The position numbers and the translations under genes are program-made. From Chitinophaga sp. H8 (GTDB lineage: Bacteria; Bacteroidota; Bacteroidia; Chitinophagales; Chitinophagaceae), in the NCBI RefSeq assembly GCF_040567655.1, contig NZ_JBEXAC010000004.1, positions 124,001-188,000 of the forward strand: DNA of 64,000 nt. Reading direction: 5' to 3'. Numbering within the stretch: the stretch's first letter is position 1; each line of letters starts with the position of its first letter. This document shows positions 9,744 to 17,300 of the stretch, in pieces. Below the pieces are notes generated by a model, which had not been told where the DNA came from, did no database searches, and was given only the letters and a program-made list of their open reading frames with translations.

Positions 9744-10202
9744 TCACTCATATTGTTTTAGTACAGTTCGCTCTGTATGCGTGTCTGGCCACACTTCTAT
9801 TATGTAATAATCATTTCCAGCGTCTCCCTCAACGCTATTAAGATTTAAAGAATAAACCCTCACTCTATAAATTCCTGGATTTAGTTTCAACTCCAATTCG
9901 ACATTTAAATTAGGACAATCTAACACTTGCAATATCCCCGATCTTACATTCAGCCCGCCTTCTACAATATGATCATATTGGCTATATTCTACACCATTCC
10001 TTTTTTTATCTAATAAAACAAGTTCTCCTTTGAATGGCCCATAACATTCCAACCCTATACCTAAAATACCTTCACCAATGGCTAGTCTTGAATCAGTTGC
10101 ATCTTCCGTCCAAAAATTACCATCATCTGTACCCTGAGGAGATTCTTTATCGCCTATATAAAGCTGATGGTATTGAGTATAAAAATCAAGTTTATGATTC
10201 AT
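9744..10202 (-). CDS. Beta-sandwich immunity-like protein
   Basis: A longer frame opens at 10343, but I chose the ATG at 10202 (MNHKLDFYTQYHQLYIGDKE). The extra N-terminal residues are hydrophobic and unconserved in character, and they begin right beside the PCMD 3' remnant. The 152-residue product is all-beta in appearance. Landmarks are LAIGEGILGIGLECYGPFKG, SGILQVLDCPNLNVELEL and a closing PGIYRVRVYSLNLNSV with YYIIEVWPDT. This pattern recurs in small proteins of toxin islands, so an immunity role is likely but unproven. It is followed directly by RHS debris and belongs to a 749-nt block that interrupts the second PCMD copy. Confidence 0.6.
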   Translation of the reverse strand: MNHKLDFYTQYHQLYIGDKESPQGTDDGNFWTEDATDSRLAIGEGILGIGLECYGPFKGELVLLDKKRNGVEYSQYDHIVEGGLNVRSGILQVLDCPNLNVELELKLNPGIYRVRVYSLNLNSVEGDAGNDYYIIEVWPDTHTERTVLKQYE

Positions 10203-10346
10203 GGGTGCAAAAATTTTATGTTTATGAAAAATGTTGCATTGAAATAAAATACAACATATAAAAAATAATATTTCATCAATTATGGTATGGGGATTAAATT
10301 TCTTGGGGGGAATAACCTGCTTCCTTCTGATATTATAAGGCATAAG

Positions 10347-10361
10347 GTTGGTGTATTAAGG
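10347..10361 (+). pseudogene. 3' terminus of the broken PCMD copy
   Basis: Fifteen nucleotides, GTTGGTGTATTAAGG, are identical to 7678-7692, the last codons (L-V-Y-stop) and following bases of the intact PCMD gene. Their position downstream of the partial copy at 9326-9597, in the same orientation, indicates one PCMD copy split by 749 nt of RHS-related DNA. Confidence 0.6.
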
Positions 10362-10391
10362 GGAATAAGACCCATAACTCTTAAGTAGAAA

Positions 10392-10428
10392 AGCCGCAGC
10401 CTAATGGTTACCGCTTTTTCTATTTTCA
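10392..10428 (+). terminator. Weak terminator-like hairpin
   Basis: AAAAGCCGCAGCC and GGTTACCGCTTTT can pair with internal mismatches and are followed by TCTATTTT. The position 30 nt after the PCMD 3' remnant suggests it is the terminator of that lost copy. Confidence 0.35.
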
Positions 10429-10432
10429 AGTA

Positions 10433-10909
10433 TTATTCATACTGATAAAGCCTAGCATCATCTTGGAGGTATAAATCTATAAATACAACAAGTGAAGTGG
10501 TTATTGATTTAAATCGCTCTTTATCTGGTATGATGCCGATCTCATAGGTATCATTCATATCATTCAGCTTCACCCCATACCACCAACTTTTGTGCATATA
10601 TTCTGCAAATATATAAGTACGGTTTAGGCCGGCATTTTCAGGTTTAACCATAAACTCATCTTCGAATGAGATAAAATTCTCTAATGGATAAAACAAAAAG
10701 CCCTCCGCATCAGTATCGTTGGGATAATAAGACTTCATCCCATTGGCTCTTTGATAATATTCTTTAAAGTCATTCGGAAGCCTTATCCTTCGCCATTTTT
10801 CAAATGCTTCAATTTCATACGGACTTAATTTATCAACAGCTATTTCCTGATCATTCCAATAGACAATTAATCTTTCAATATTAGCTATAAGGTTATTTCT
10901 GGTGCTCAT
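10433..10909 (-). CDS. SMI1/KNR4 (SUKH) family immunity protein
   Basis: The 158-residue protein is of the SUKH superfamily, whose bacterial members mostly neutralise polymorphic toxins. Visible family features are the N-terminal helix with SPYEIEAFEKWRRIRLPND, where the acidic/hydrophobic stretch leads to the LPxD turn. Next comes FKEYYQRANGM and the central FLFYPLENFISF. The tail FIDLYLQDDARLYQYE is also recognisable in a remnant 1.2 kb upstream (12117-12290). It has no signal peptide and is cytoplasmic. The toxin it served is no longer adjacent. It is one of a row of low-GC minus-strand small genes between RHS fragments. Confidence 0.8.
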   Translation of the reverse strand: MSTRNNLIANIERLIVYWNDQEIAVDKLSPYEIEAFEKWRRIRLPNDFKEYYQRANGMKSYYPNDTDAEGFLFYPLENFISFEDEFMVKPENAGLNRTYIFAEYMHKSWWYGVKLNDMNDTYEIGIIPDKERFKSITTSLVVFIDLYLQDDARLYQYE

Positions 10910-10965
10910 TATCTTTCCAAAATGTGGGTAATATCTTGAAATAGAGTTTAGTATTAGATGGCAGC

Positions 10966-11217
10966 TTACATAACATTAACTTGTGTCTCATTGTAAAATG
11001 CTTTAAACTTATGCGTTTCTGCACAAACAACAATGTAAGGTTTTGACCCATCCATTTTAAACGCTATGCTTACCCAATGGGTACCTAAGCCACTATCTGG
11101 ATCATAAGGAATAATTCTAAGTAATTCATTAGCTGGCAAAACAAATGTATCCCCTATTGGCTCAAAAACGATTAACATACTTTCTTCATGACTATTTAAA
11201 AGCTTAAATCCTTCCAT
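10966..11217 (-). CDS. Small hypothetical protein in RHS island
   Basis: I do not recognise this 83-residue protein. It starts MEGFKLLNSHEESMLIVFEP, has a beta-rich middle (IAFKMDGSKPYIVVC) and ends FKAFYNETQVNVM. It is soluble, without signal or membrane segments. Genes of this size lying between SUKH and other immunity-like genes in an RHS island are usually immunity proteins, but only the neighbourhood supports that here. It is AT-rich like the rest of the island. Confidence 0.5.
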   Translation of the reverse strand: MEGFKLLNSHEESMLIVFEPIGDTFVLPANELLRIIPYDPDSGLGTHWVSIAFKMDGSKPYIVVCAETHKFKAFYNETQVNVM

Positions 11218-11220
11218 ATA

Positions 11221-11316
11221 TTAATTAAATAAAGTTAAAATCTCTTTTAATTGCTGAAAGCGTATGTATGCGCTAGGATTACTACCACTATACTGAGCTA
11301 CCTGGAAGCTTTCACT
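11221..11316 (-). pseudogene. Short stop-bounded coding remnant
   Basis: Thirty-one sense codons between stops read SESFQVAQYSGSNPSAYIRF then QQLKEILTLFN. The composition looks like the C-terminus of a globular protein, but there is no start codon. It lies between two small island genes and is probably the tail of a lost toxin or immunity gene. Confidence 0.35.
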
Positions 11317-11323
11317 TCAAGAC

Positions 11324-12016
11324 TTATGGAGCAACGCTGCCTTTCAGCTCAGGAGATACCTCTCTATAAATTGATTGTTCCAGCATATCTGGCAAAATAG
11401 TAGACGCTATTTGCTTCAGTTCTTCATCAACAATTTTCTTATTTGCAGATTCACTTCTCAGCACTTTAAATGCTATTAGCTCCCATTCACTTAACGGAAT
11501 GTTTAAGTTTTGGCGTTTAGCTTCAAGCTTCAGCAGCTCTACCACTATTCTAAGCTTTGTTGAATTCTCCCCATAAACATATGACCATTCCAAATGTGCA
11601 ACTTTTTCTTTTGTGGACTTTATACCAGCAAATGCATGGTAAACACCATCCTTAAGATAGAACCAACTATCTTTACCGAATTTCAAATGAGGCAATCTAA
11701 TATCCACAGAGCCAATTGGCTGTTTTCCTATAGTACCCCATTTGCCTTCTTTCCGTAAGGGAGGATTAAATGAAAGCACTTCCCCAAACAACCATTCCTG
11801 ATTTAGTAAAACCGAGTAATCTGCAATGGGTTCATTACTGAAATAATCATAAACCCCCAAAATATTAAAATCTTGTTTCTGTTCGGTTAACATTAAAGTA
11901 TTGAAGAATCTACAGTAAGCGTATTTATAACTGATCTGAAGAGGAAATTCTTCAAATGGGATATTATGTAATGGTATCCTGAAATAAGATACTTCTGAAA
12001 CGTTTAAAACACTCAT
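11324..12016 (-). CDS. Hypothetical island protein, 230 residues
   Basis: The family is not recognised. The protein starts MSVLNVSEVSYFRIPLHNIP and is rich in aromatic beta segments up to about residue 150 (DIRLPHLKFGKDSWFYLKDG, VAHLEWSYVYGENSTKLRIV). It then has a helical C-terminal third (ELLKLEAKRQNLNIPLSEWE, then VDEELKQIASTILPDMLEQ). It has no signal peptide or membrane helix. The size and place in the row fit either a large immunity protein or a detached effector domain. AT content and strand match the rest of the RHS island. Confidence 0.55.
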   Translation of the reverse strand: MSVLNVSEVSYFRIPLHNIPFEEFPLQISYKYAYCRFFNTLMLTEQKQDFNILGVYDYFSNEPIADYSVLLNQEWLFGEVLSFNPPLRKEGKWGTIGKQPIGSVDIRLPHLKFGKDSWFYLKDGVYHAFAGIKSTKEKVAHLEWSYVYGENSTKLRIVVELLKLEAKRQNLNIPLSEWELIAFKVLRSESANKKIVDEELKQIASTILPDMLEQSIYREVSPELKGSVAP

Positions 12017-12116
12017 TATAACCTATGTTTTCCATAATTTTCAGTTCAATATAATTTTATATCACCCTGATCAACAGCATCCGATCACAAAGCACATTGC
12101 TGAATTCACGGTATGA

Positions 12117-12290
12117 TCACAAGTATAATTTTGGATCATCATGAAGATATAAATTCATAAATTCCGTAAGATACATTTTCATTTGTTGCAAGTACAGAAA
12201 GTTGAATTCCCTCTTTCTTCCAACTTTCCCTTATTTTATAAATGTAACTATCCATAAATATTATTTCATCATCTCTAATACCTTGTTAAT
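12117..12290 (-). pseudogene. SUKH-like remnant in 330-nt gap
   Basis: The gap 12017-12346 holds no intact gene but keeps coding character in two frames. One frame reads RDDEIIFMDSYIYKIRESW and onwards to GIYEFISS. A second frame overlaps it and ends YLTEFMNLYLHDDPKLYL before a TGA at 12117. That ending closely resembles FIDLYLQDDARLYQYE, the C-terminus of the SUKH gene at 10433-10909. I read this as a frameshifted SUKH relic. The remainder of the gap shows nothing I can support. Confidence 0.45.
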
Positions 12291-12346
12291 TTGTTCCAAC
12301 CTTTTTTGGGGCTTATAATAACGCTGAAATAGAAAATACCATTATA

Positions 12347-12964
12347 CTACTCTTCAGTCAATTCAATTAAATTAAAGTCTATAATCCTATCTGATTGAGA
12401 TTGCTTATCTATAGATGGAATAAAATACTCCTTATTAAGTAAGCCCTGTATATCTTCCAGCTTATTATCATTAAAAATAAACATATTCCGTTGGTCTACT
12501 CTATAACGAGTACCGTCCTCTTTTATAGTTGAAATACCATTTCTATTACAATAGGCTGCAATTATTAAGCTTTCAAAGATATTTACAAAATCCGCCTTAT
12601 TATTATTGAACAAGTGATTTGAGTCGTTCCAAATAATAAATCTCCCTTGCGGTTCTGTTTCAAAATTTAACAACAAATCATAAAGTGCATCTAATTTTGT
12701 GCCCAAATGATAACCTACCGGCAAACTTAAATTCACCTGATAAATAAAGGTCTCCAAATTGCTAATCGCTTTTCCAAATAGTGGAACGACTTCGTTACCC
12801 CCATTTCGGATCAAATATTGAGTGTAATTAGTAATAAACCAAATTAACCTATCCCGGTCATTCTCAAACAAAAGAAAGTCATTGATACAATTATTATTCA
12901 TTAATAAATCATGCCAATTATCGACAGGCTCATTGATATTTATTTTGAAATGCTTAATGCTCAT
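12347..12964 (-). CDS. Hypothetical immunity-like protein, 205 residues
   Basis: I placed the start at the ATG at 12964 (MSIKHFKININEPVDNWHDL); an in-frame ATG four codons upstream is also possible. The protein is mainly helical and acidic, with motifs DRLIWFITNYTQYLIRNGGN, KLDALYDLLLNFETEPQGRF and FVNIFESLIIAAYCNRNGIS. There is no signal peptide. I do not recognise the family, though the alternation of WH/WF residues and a soluble helical fold is common among immunity proteins. It stands alone between a remnant and the next small gene in the same low-GC row. Confidence 0.5.
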   Translation of the reverse strand: MSIKHFKININEPVDNWHDLLMNNNCINDFLLFENDRDRLIWFITNYTQYLIRNGGNEVVPLFGKAISNLETFIYQVNLSLPVGYHLGTKLDALYDLLLNFETEPQGRFIIWNDSNHLFNNNKADFVNIFESLIIAAYCNRNGISTIKEDGTRYRVDQRNMFIFNDNKLEDIQGLLNKEYFIPSIDKQSQSDRIIDFNLIELTEE

Positions 12965-13046
12965 ATTAGGGGGCAATTGTCAGCTTTTAAAGCTTACTAA
13001 ATACTAAAATCTTTTATTAATCATTTAGGGGCTTAATATAAAAACC

Positions 13047-13385
13047 CTATAAAGGATAATCACATTTCCATGGATAAGTAAACTTGCCAATATCAATATT
13101 TAAAGAATTTAATATACTTATAAGTTCTTCTTCACTATTCGCATAAAATCTTTTCTGATTCAGCATATCTTCATCTCCAAAATACTCATCCACTTTATTA
13201 ACATTAAGTTCAAATTCCAAAACTGTATATATACTTTTTGGAATATTTTTATCAATGGGTTTCTCTTTTGGTTGATAAATTGCAATCCATCTCCTAAGAT
13301 GCTCAGAAGTTGATTTTAACTCTAAAGCTATATACTTTCCGCTTTTCAATCTATTATAGATTGCAAGATCAAATTTATTTTCCAT
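13047..13385 (-). CDS. Hypothetical immunity-like protein, 112 residues
   Basis: The frame is open from 13472, but I chose the internal ATG at 13385 (MENKFDLAIYNRLKSGKYIA). The longer form would overlap the neighbouring gene, and its extra residues lack protein-like patterning. The product has an alpha/beta look: KSTSEHLRRWIAIYQPKE, SIYTVLEFELNVNKVDEYFG and the ending FTYPWKCDYPL. No family is recognised. It follows the 80-residue gene at 13457-13699 closely, so both may serve as immunity genes for the E3-like RHS tip upstream. Confidence 0.5.
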   Translation of the reverse strand: MENKFDLAIYNRLKSGKYIALELKSTSEHLRRWIAIYQPKEKPIDKNIPKSIYTVLEFELNVNKVDEYFGDEDMLNQKRFYANSEEELISILNSLNIDIGKFTYPWKCDYPL

Positions 13386-13456
13386 ATTTATTTTACAACA
13401 ATAAAAAACCGCAGGAGTACTCTGCAGCTTTCCCATATCAAAGTGATAAATTACTC

Positions 13457-13699
13457 TTAAACTGAATGACACTCCAAAAAGTAATCATACTTTTCGAGCT
13501 CTAGCTTTTTACACAATATTTTTTCCACCTCCCCTCTTTGCCCTTCTCCAACAGGATATATTTTATAATACAAAGGATCACCCTCATAAGCAATCCAAAT
13601 ATTACTTAATATATCTAAATCTATCTCAATTACATATTCATCAACAAATTTGTCGCTTTGCTTCTCATAGTAGGCAATAACTCTTTCATTTTCCAACAT
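13457..13699 (-). CDS. DUF7683-like protein, candidate immunity to E3-like tip
   Basis: The 80-residue protein starts MLENERVIAYYEKQSDKF and ends KYDYFLECHSV. It fits what I remember of DUF7683 proteins. It is the first gene after the RHS tip that ends in a colicin E3-like RNase domain, 66 nt away and in the same direction. Its size matches the colicin E3 immunity protein (about 85 residues), and both share a pattern of beta strand, Y/F-x-K-x-[ST]-x-x-F, then a C-terminal YF-V/L strand. That likeness is my inference by eye and needs a structural comparison. Confidence 0.55.
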   Translation of the reverse strand: MLENERVIAYYEKQSDKFVDEYVIEIDLDILSNIWIAYEGDPLYYKIYPVGEGQRGEVEKILCKKLELEKYDYFLECHSV

Positions 13700-13765
13700 A
13701 ACATTCGAATTGATTTATTAATAATATTAAAACACTACACATTCTAGTTCTCCGTCGATCTTGTA

Positions 13766-14572
13766 TTATCTGGTAGGATCATACTCTCCCTGATGTCTGC
13801 GACCTGTTTTATCATACATTTCAATTTTTCCATGTTGATAGTCCCATTCTAGAATCCTGCCATCTGGCAACCTCCATCTTTTCCTATTAGCTTTTGGTTT
13901 CTCTCGAATCGCATCAGGAAACCCCGGCAGGCTTTTCGGTGGTGGTATATACGCCGGTACGATCACTGGTCTTACAGGCGCATAATCACTACTTGGTTGT
14001 CCATAATTTTGCGGTAGAAATATAAGCATAATCACTAACAATATAGGGTTAGGGGCTGGAACAACTACTGATGGAAGCCTTACCCTAGGAAGTGGTATTG
14101 CAGGACCATTCAATGGTATACCCGGAGACATCGGTACCCCAGTAAGCGCAACACTTCCACCAGACGAATTTGAGGCACCTGCATTATTATTAGGTCTGTT
14201 ATCATTACTTGACTTAACAGTAACAGTATTTAATTGAACCTGATCTGTAGCGGGATTAAAATCAGGCCATTGATCTGGCAAATCATTAGAAGAGATTATG
14301 GTATCTCCATACATATCGCTGTACTTAATTGGATTTAAATCCATCGAAGCGTAAGGACTTAACATAACATTGGACCTAGGATCAATCTGCCACTATCTGC
14401 CTATTTGTGGGTCAAGGTTACGATAGAATGCGTCATACTGATTAAGATCAAATTCTGATGTTTGCTCTATTCCATTATACTTCATCCGATTTTCCGGATA
14501 ATTCTTTCCTTTCAGCGCATTCGCACTAATCCCCGCCATCGTCAACCCAAATGGATAACAATGTGTCTCCTC
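13766..14572 (-). pseudogene. RHS tip with colicin E3-type RNase domain, internal stop
   Basis: The core EETHCYPFGLTMAGISANAL starts right after a TAG (14573-14575) with no upstream RHS. An in-frame TAG at 14393-14395 sits in QIGR-stop-WQIDPR, where a Trp codon (TGG) is usual. A shorter frame of 199 codons starts at 14365 (MLSPYASMDLNPIKYSDMYG). It carries a Pro-rich linker and, at residues 160-199, the segment NRKRWRLPDGRILEWDYQHG and onwards to GEYDPTR. This matches the colicin E3/cloacin ribonuclease fold, and the catalytic Asp, His and Glu at D-x2-H-x3-E spacing are present (Asp175, His178, Glu182). In colicin E3 this domain cuts 16S rRNA in the decoding site. The tip is orphaned, but its catalytic part is intact. 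Confidence 0.85.
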
Positions 14573-14581
14573 CTATCTCAG

Positions 14582-15031
14582 CTAGTTAATTAAATTCAGG
14601 TTTTCTTTTTTGTAACTGTCTTTATCCAGCAATTTCATCATTTCTGGGTTATGTAACTCAATCTGTTTTACGTTAAAAGAATTGATCCAATTTGGCGGAG
14701 TTATTGATGCCACGGAACAGAATACATAAATGGTATCATTACTTTGTTTATAGAAAAGTGGTGAAAACCCCTTAAAAATATAATCCGTATTCTCATTAGG
14801 GCCGACATTCTCGTCTCTATTAGTGGTTATATAAACAAGGCGATGATCAGCATTCATTCCCCATACCTTCTGCTTTATGAAAACAGAGGCCTCCTTATTG
14901 GTTGTTGTTATCTCAATAGTTTTATACTGGGTAAATGTGTCTTCTCCCGGAATATATATCCATAACGCTACCACTACAATTAAAACTAACAACAAAAGAA
15001 AAGTGATAAATACTTTGAGATAGTTCTTCAT
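14582..15031 (-). CDS. Membrane-anchored hypothetical, immunity-like
   Basis: The 149-residue protein has one N-terminal membrane helix (about 7-28, VFITFLLLLVLIVVVALWIY) and a beta-rich extracytoplasmic domain (YKTIEITTTNKEASVFIKQK, DYIFKGFSPLFYKQSNDTIY). The ATG overlaps the region of the RHS N-terminal fragment stop, only a base apart, so the two are translationally close. In RHS loci a single-pass protein right after the toxin gene is often the immunity factor. Here it follows a truncated RHS N-terminus, so it may be a leftover partner of a lost tip. Family not recognised. Confidence 0.55.
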   Translation of the reverse strand: MKNYLKVFITFLLLLVLIVVVALWIYIPGEDTFTQYKTIEITTTNKEASVFIKQKVWGMNADHRLVYITTNRDENVGPNENTDYIFKGFSPLFYKQSNDTIYVFCSVASITPPNWINSFNVKQIELHNPEMMKLLDKDSYKKENLNLIN

Positions 15032-15032
15032 A

Positions 15033-15803
15033 TTATTCTCTATTTTCTTGAAGTTTGTCAGCCTTTACCATTCTACCTGTATATTCCATTTCTCCAAACC
15101 ATGGAGCTGGTCCATATTCGGTTTTAAACAGCGTTGATGGCTTCCAACCTGTACGGCTAAGGGCTGAAGAACCTGAAGACTGTGAGGTTTCTAACTGATC
15201 AAATTTATAGACAATGCCATTATCATCTGTGATTTGAAAAGTATCAAAATTTGAATTGGGTGTAATCTGCAATTTCTTCTTGGGGAACATTAGAAATTTC
15301 AGATCGTTTTCAAACTGTGGCCGTTTTAGCATAAATGAGCCAGAAGCCCCTAAGAGAGAATAATAAAACTCATCTGGCTGCCCATCCCGGCCTTGTTTTA
15401 GATAGGAGCCCATTATAATATCATTAAAAGTGTAAAAATCAGGATCATAGTTTTTGTATCCTGCCAATGCTTCATCAGCCACACCATATATAATTCTGTT
15501 CAACAATGGCTCTGCTAAAAGGCTCCAGCCTAAGCCTATTGCCCCACTTGTTTCACCGACCTTTATACCGGATGCCCTATAACTTATAGCAATGGGTATT
15601 TTAATATCCCCCTGCTGGATATCAAAAATCGGAAATGAAATTTCAGGAGTGCCTGTCACCATGTTAACAGGAGAACTTAAGGATTTTATAAGCTCAGCGG
15701 CTTGTGGAGTAATCGCTTTTAATTGATCCGTACTCTGTGCCATAATACTGGTGGAACACAGGCATACAAAGAAACTGTAAATAGGTAAAAGGAATGATCT
15801 CAT
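15033..15803 (-). pseudogene. RHS protein N-terminal fragment
   Basis: Only 256 residues of a protein class that normally exceeds 1000. A signal peptide (1-22, ending IMAQ) is followed by the N-terminal domain of large secreted Bacteroidota RHS proteins: SPVNMVTGTPEISFPIFDIQ, KIPIAISYRASGIKVGETSG, AIGLGWSLLAEPLLNR and FYYSLLGASGSFMLKRPQ. The frame ends after DKLQENRE, before any YD repeats. It shares strand and composition with the RHS core fragments at 14.4 kb and 9 kb. I infer one original RHS gene read leftwards from 15803, whose middle was deleted and whose displaced tips remain with their immunity genes. Confidence 0.8.
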
Positions 15804-15979
15804 TTTGGTTAACGCTAAAGTATAGGTAAATTAAATCGGGTCTACATACATTTGCAGGGATTCTACAAACAAACTCACATCGAGTATAAATATATATAAA
15901 CATTTTTTAAAAAGAAAGATACTATCCTATTTTTATTGTTTTCAAAGCACCATGTTTTGAAGAGGAACCCTATCCACCC

Positions 15980-16058
15980 AAAAGTGCATTATAATACCAC
16001 TCTAAGAAACATTTCTGAATACTCACTACATTTACACACAAAAGCGCACTACAATGCC
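15980..16058 (+). repeat. Imperfect 19-bp direct repeat, 60-bp period
   Basis: AAAAGTGCATTATAATACC at 15980-15998 and AAAAGCGCACTACAATGCC at 16040-16058 agree at 15 of 19 positions, and all four differences are transitions. The 60-bp period keeps the reading frame of the upstream extension of the HipS-like gene (K-V-H-Y-N and K-A-H-Y-N). Confidence 0.5.
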
Positions 16059-16076
16059 TTTTTCAAAACAATATTA

Positions 16077-16409
16077 ATGAAAAAGAAAGCACATTCTGCT
16101 ATCGTCTTGTATAACCATGTACCTGCTGGCACATTGAAAAAACAAGGCAACCGATATTACTTTGCTTACCTCCCCGCCTACAAAGGAAGACCGGTAAGCA
16201 TTACCATGCCTGTACGTACAGCTCCTTATGAAAGCAGTGCTTTGTTTCCTGTATTTATAAACATGCTCAGCGAAGGCGCTAATAAACGATTACAAAGTAG
16301 ACTGCTTAAAATAGCTGAAGATGATTATTTTAGCCTGTTGCTGGCAACGGCACATACTGAAACCATCGGCCCTATTACAGTATCAGCTGTAACTCCTTCT
16401 TCGATATGA
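16077..16409 (+). CDS. HipA N-terminal domain protein (HipS-like), orphan
   Basis: The 110-residue protein corresponds to the N-terminal subdomain of HipA kinases (couple_hipA). It runs from the strand AIVLYNHVPAGTLKKQGN through YYFAYLPAYKGRPVSITMPV to the SALFPVFINMLSEGANKRL helix. In HipBST-type systems this domain is a separate protein (HipS) encoded beside the kinase HipT and repressor HipB. Here no kinase follows: a terminator at 16462-16499 ends the unit, and no HTH gene precedes it. I chose the ATG at 16077 because the domain starts there; the frame is open back to 15936 and contains the repeat at 15980-16058. It may be a remnant of a toxin-antitoxin locus at the edge of the RHS island. 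Confidence 0.75.
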   Translation: MKKKAHSAIVLYNHVPAGTLKKQGNRYYFAYLPAYKGRPVSITMPVRTAPYESSALFPVFINMLSEGANKRLQSRLLKIAEDDYFSLLLATAHTETIGPITVSAVTPSSI

Positions 16410-16461
16410 GCTTAACCATTATACACTGTCCACAAGATAAAAACTGCCTCTATCAGGTCAC

Positions 16462-16499
16462 AAAAAAAGCGGGCGCATCAATGATACACCCGCTTTTTT
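16462..16499. terminator. Bidirectional intrinsic terminator
   Basis: A stem of AAAAAAGCGGG and CCCGCTTTTTT encloses a 15-nt loop, with A and T runs on both sides. It serves the HipS-like gene on the plus strand and the pgl end of the pentose phosphate operon on the minus strand. Confidence 0.88.
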
Positions 16500-16513
16500 A
16501 TTTTTTTATCTCC

Positions 16514-17239
16514 TTACACTTCCATTGCACTCGCTGCAGCTTCATCTACAAACCAGTGTAATTCTCCGTCTTGCGGACGGATCAGTTGTGAAGGATATTG
16601 TTCTGCATTAAAAGTACCTTCAATCACGTTTTTCAGCGTCATCGCTTTCCCTTCGCCGGTGGCCAGGAATACCACGCAGGCGGCTTCATTGACGATCGGT
16701 GCAGTGAGCGTAATGCGGTACATATCCTGTGCCGGCAGGAAAAAGGCTTTTACCCAGGCCTTTTTCTCGTGTACTACTTCCGTACCGGGAAACAGCGACA
16801 AGGTATGTCCGTCATCTCCCATCCCCAGCAGTACCAGATCAAAGGTGGTTTCAGTGTTTTTAAAATAATGACGCAGGATGTCTTCATACTCTGCAGCGGC
16901 TACTTCCGGTGTAATATCCGTCCGCATTACATGAATATGCTCCGGCAATACGCCTACTTTATCCAGCAGCACTTCAAACGCCATACGGGCATTATTACGC
17001 GCATCTTCAAAAGGTACTGCTCTTTCATCTCCCCAGAAGAAATGGATCTTTTCCCAGGGGATCATTTGGTTATAAGGTGATTTTGCCAGGAGGGTATACA
17101 GCAGTTTGGGCGTACTACCACCGGAAAGTACCAGGGTAAAACGCTCCTGTTCCTGTAATACCTCCAGGATATAATTACTCAGCCATGCTGCCAGGTTTTC
17201 GCTCAGTTGCTGTGCGTCTTTTGCTATATGGAGTTCCAT
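16514..17239 (-). CDS. pgl: 6-phosphogluconolactonase
   Basis: Hydrolyses 6-phosphoglucono-lactone to 6-phosphogluconate, the second step of the oxidative pentose phosphate pathway, in the cytoplasm. The 241-residue protein is of the NagB-like DevB type: LVLSGGSTPKLLYTLL (phosphate loop, about 36-51), IHFFWGDERAVPFEDARNN (about 85-103) and LVLLGMGDDGHTLSLFPG (about 155-172, with the catalytic His region). Length is normal for the family. It is the last gene of a four-gene minus-strand series ppc-gnd-zwf-pgl, with 61 nt between it and zwf, and ends just before a strong terminator. Confidence 0.95.
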   Translation of the reverse strand: MELHIAKDAQQLSENLAAWLSNYILEVLQEQERFTLVLSGGSTPKLLYTLLAKSPYNQMIPWEKIHFFWGDERAVPFEDARNNARMAFEVLLDKVGVLPEHIHVMRTDITPEVAAAEYEDILRHYFKNTETTFDLVLLGMGDDGHTLSLFPGTEVVHEKKAWVKAFFLPAQDMYRITLTAPIVNEAACVVFLATGEGKAMTLKNVIEGTFNAEQYPSQLIRPQDGELHWFVDEAAASAMEV

Positions 17240-17300
17240 ATTCTTATTGTTTAATTGCTAATCTACCGGTTTTAATACAGCGAATCCTGTTATACCTTTT

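Noticed and set aside
9387-9761. 124-codon plus-strand frame as a functional gene
   Set aside because: It is the truncated PCMD copy joined to antisense RHS sequence, without start signal or N-terminal domains.
9744-10343. 199-codon version of the immunity-like gene
   Set aside because: The first 47 codons lie against the PCMD remnant, are hydrophobic and AT-rich, and the domain starts at the ATG at 10202.
13047-13472. 141-codon version starting upstream
   Set aside because: It would overlap the preceding gene at 13457-13699; the ATG at 13385 fits better.
8188-15803. Prophage or insertion sequence
   Set aside because: No integrase, transposase, phage structural gene or terminal repeats were seen; the content is RHS fragments and immunity-like genes.
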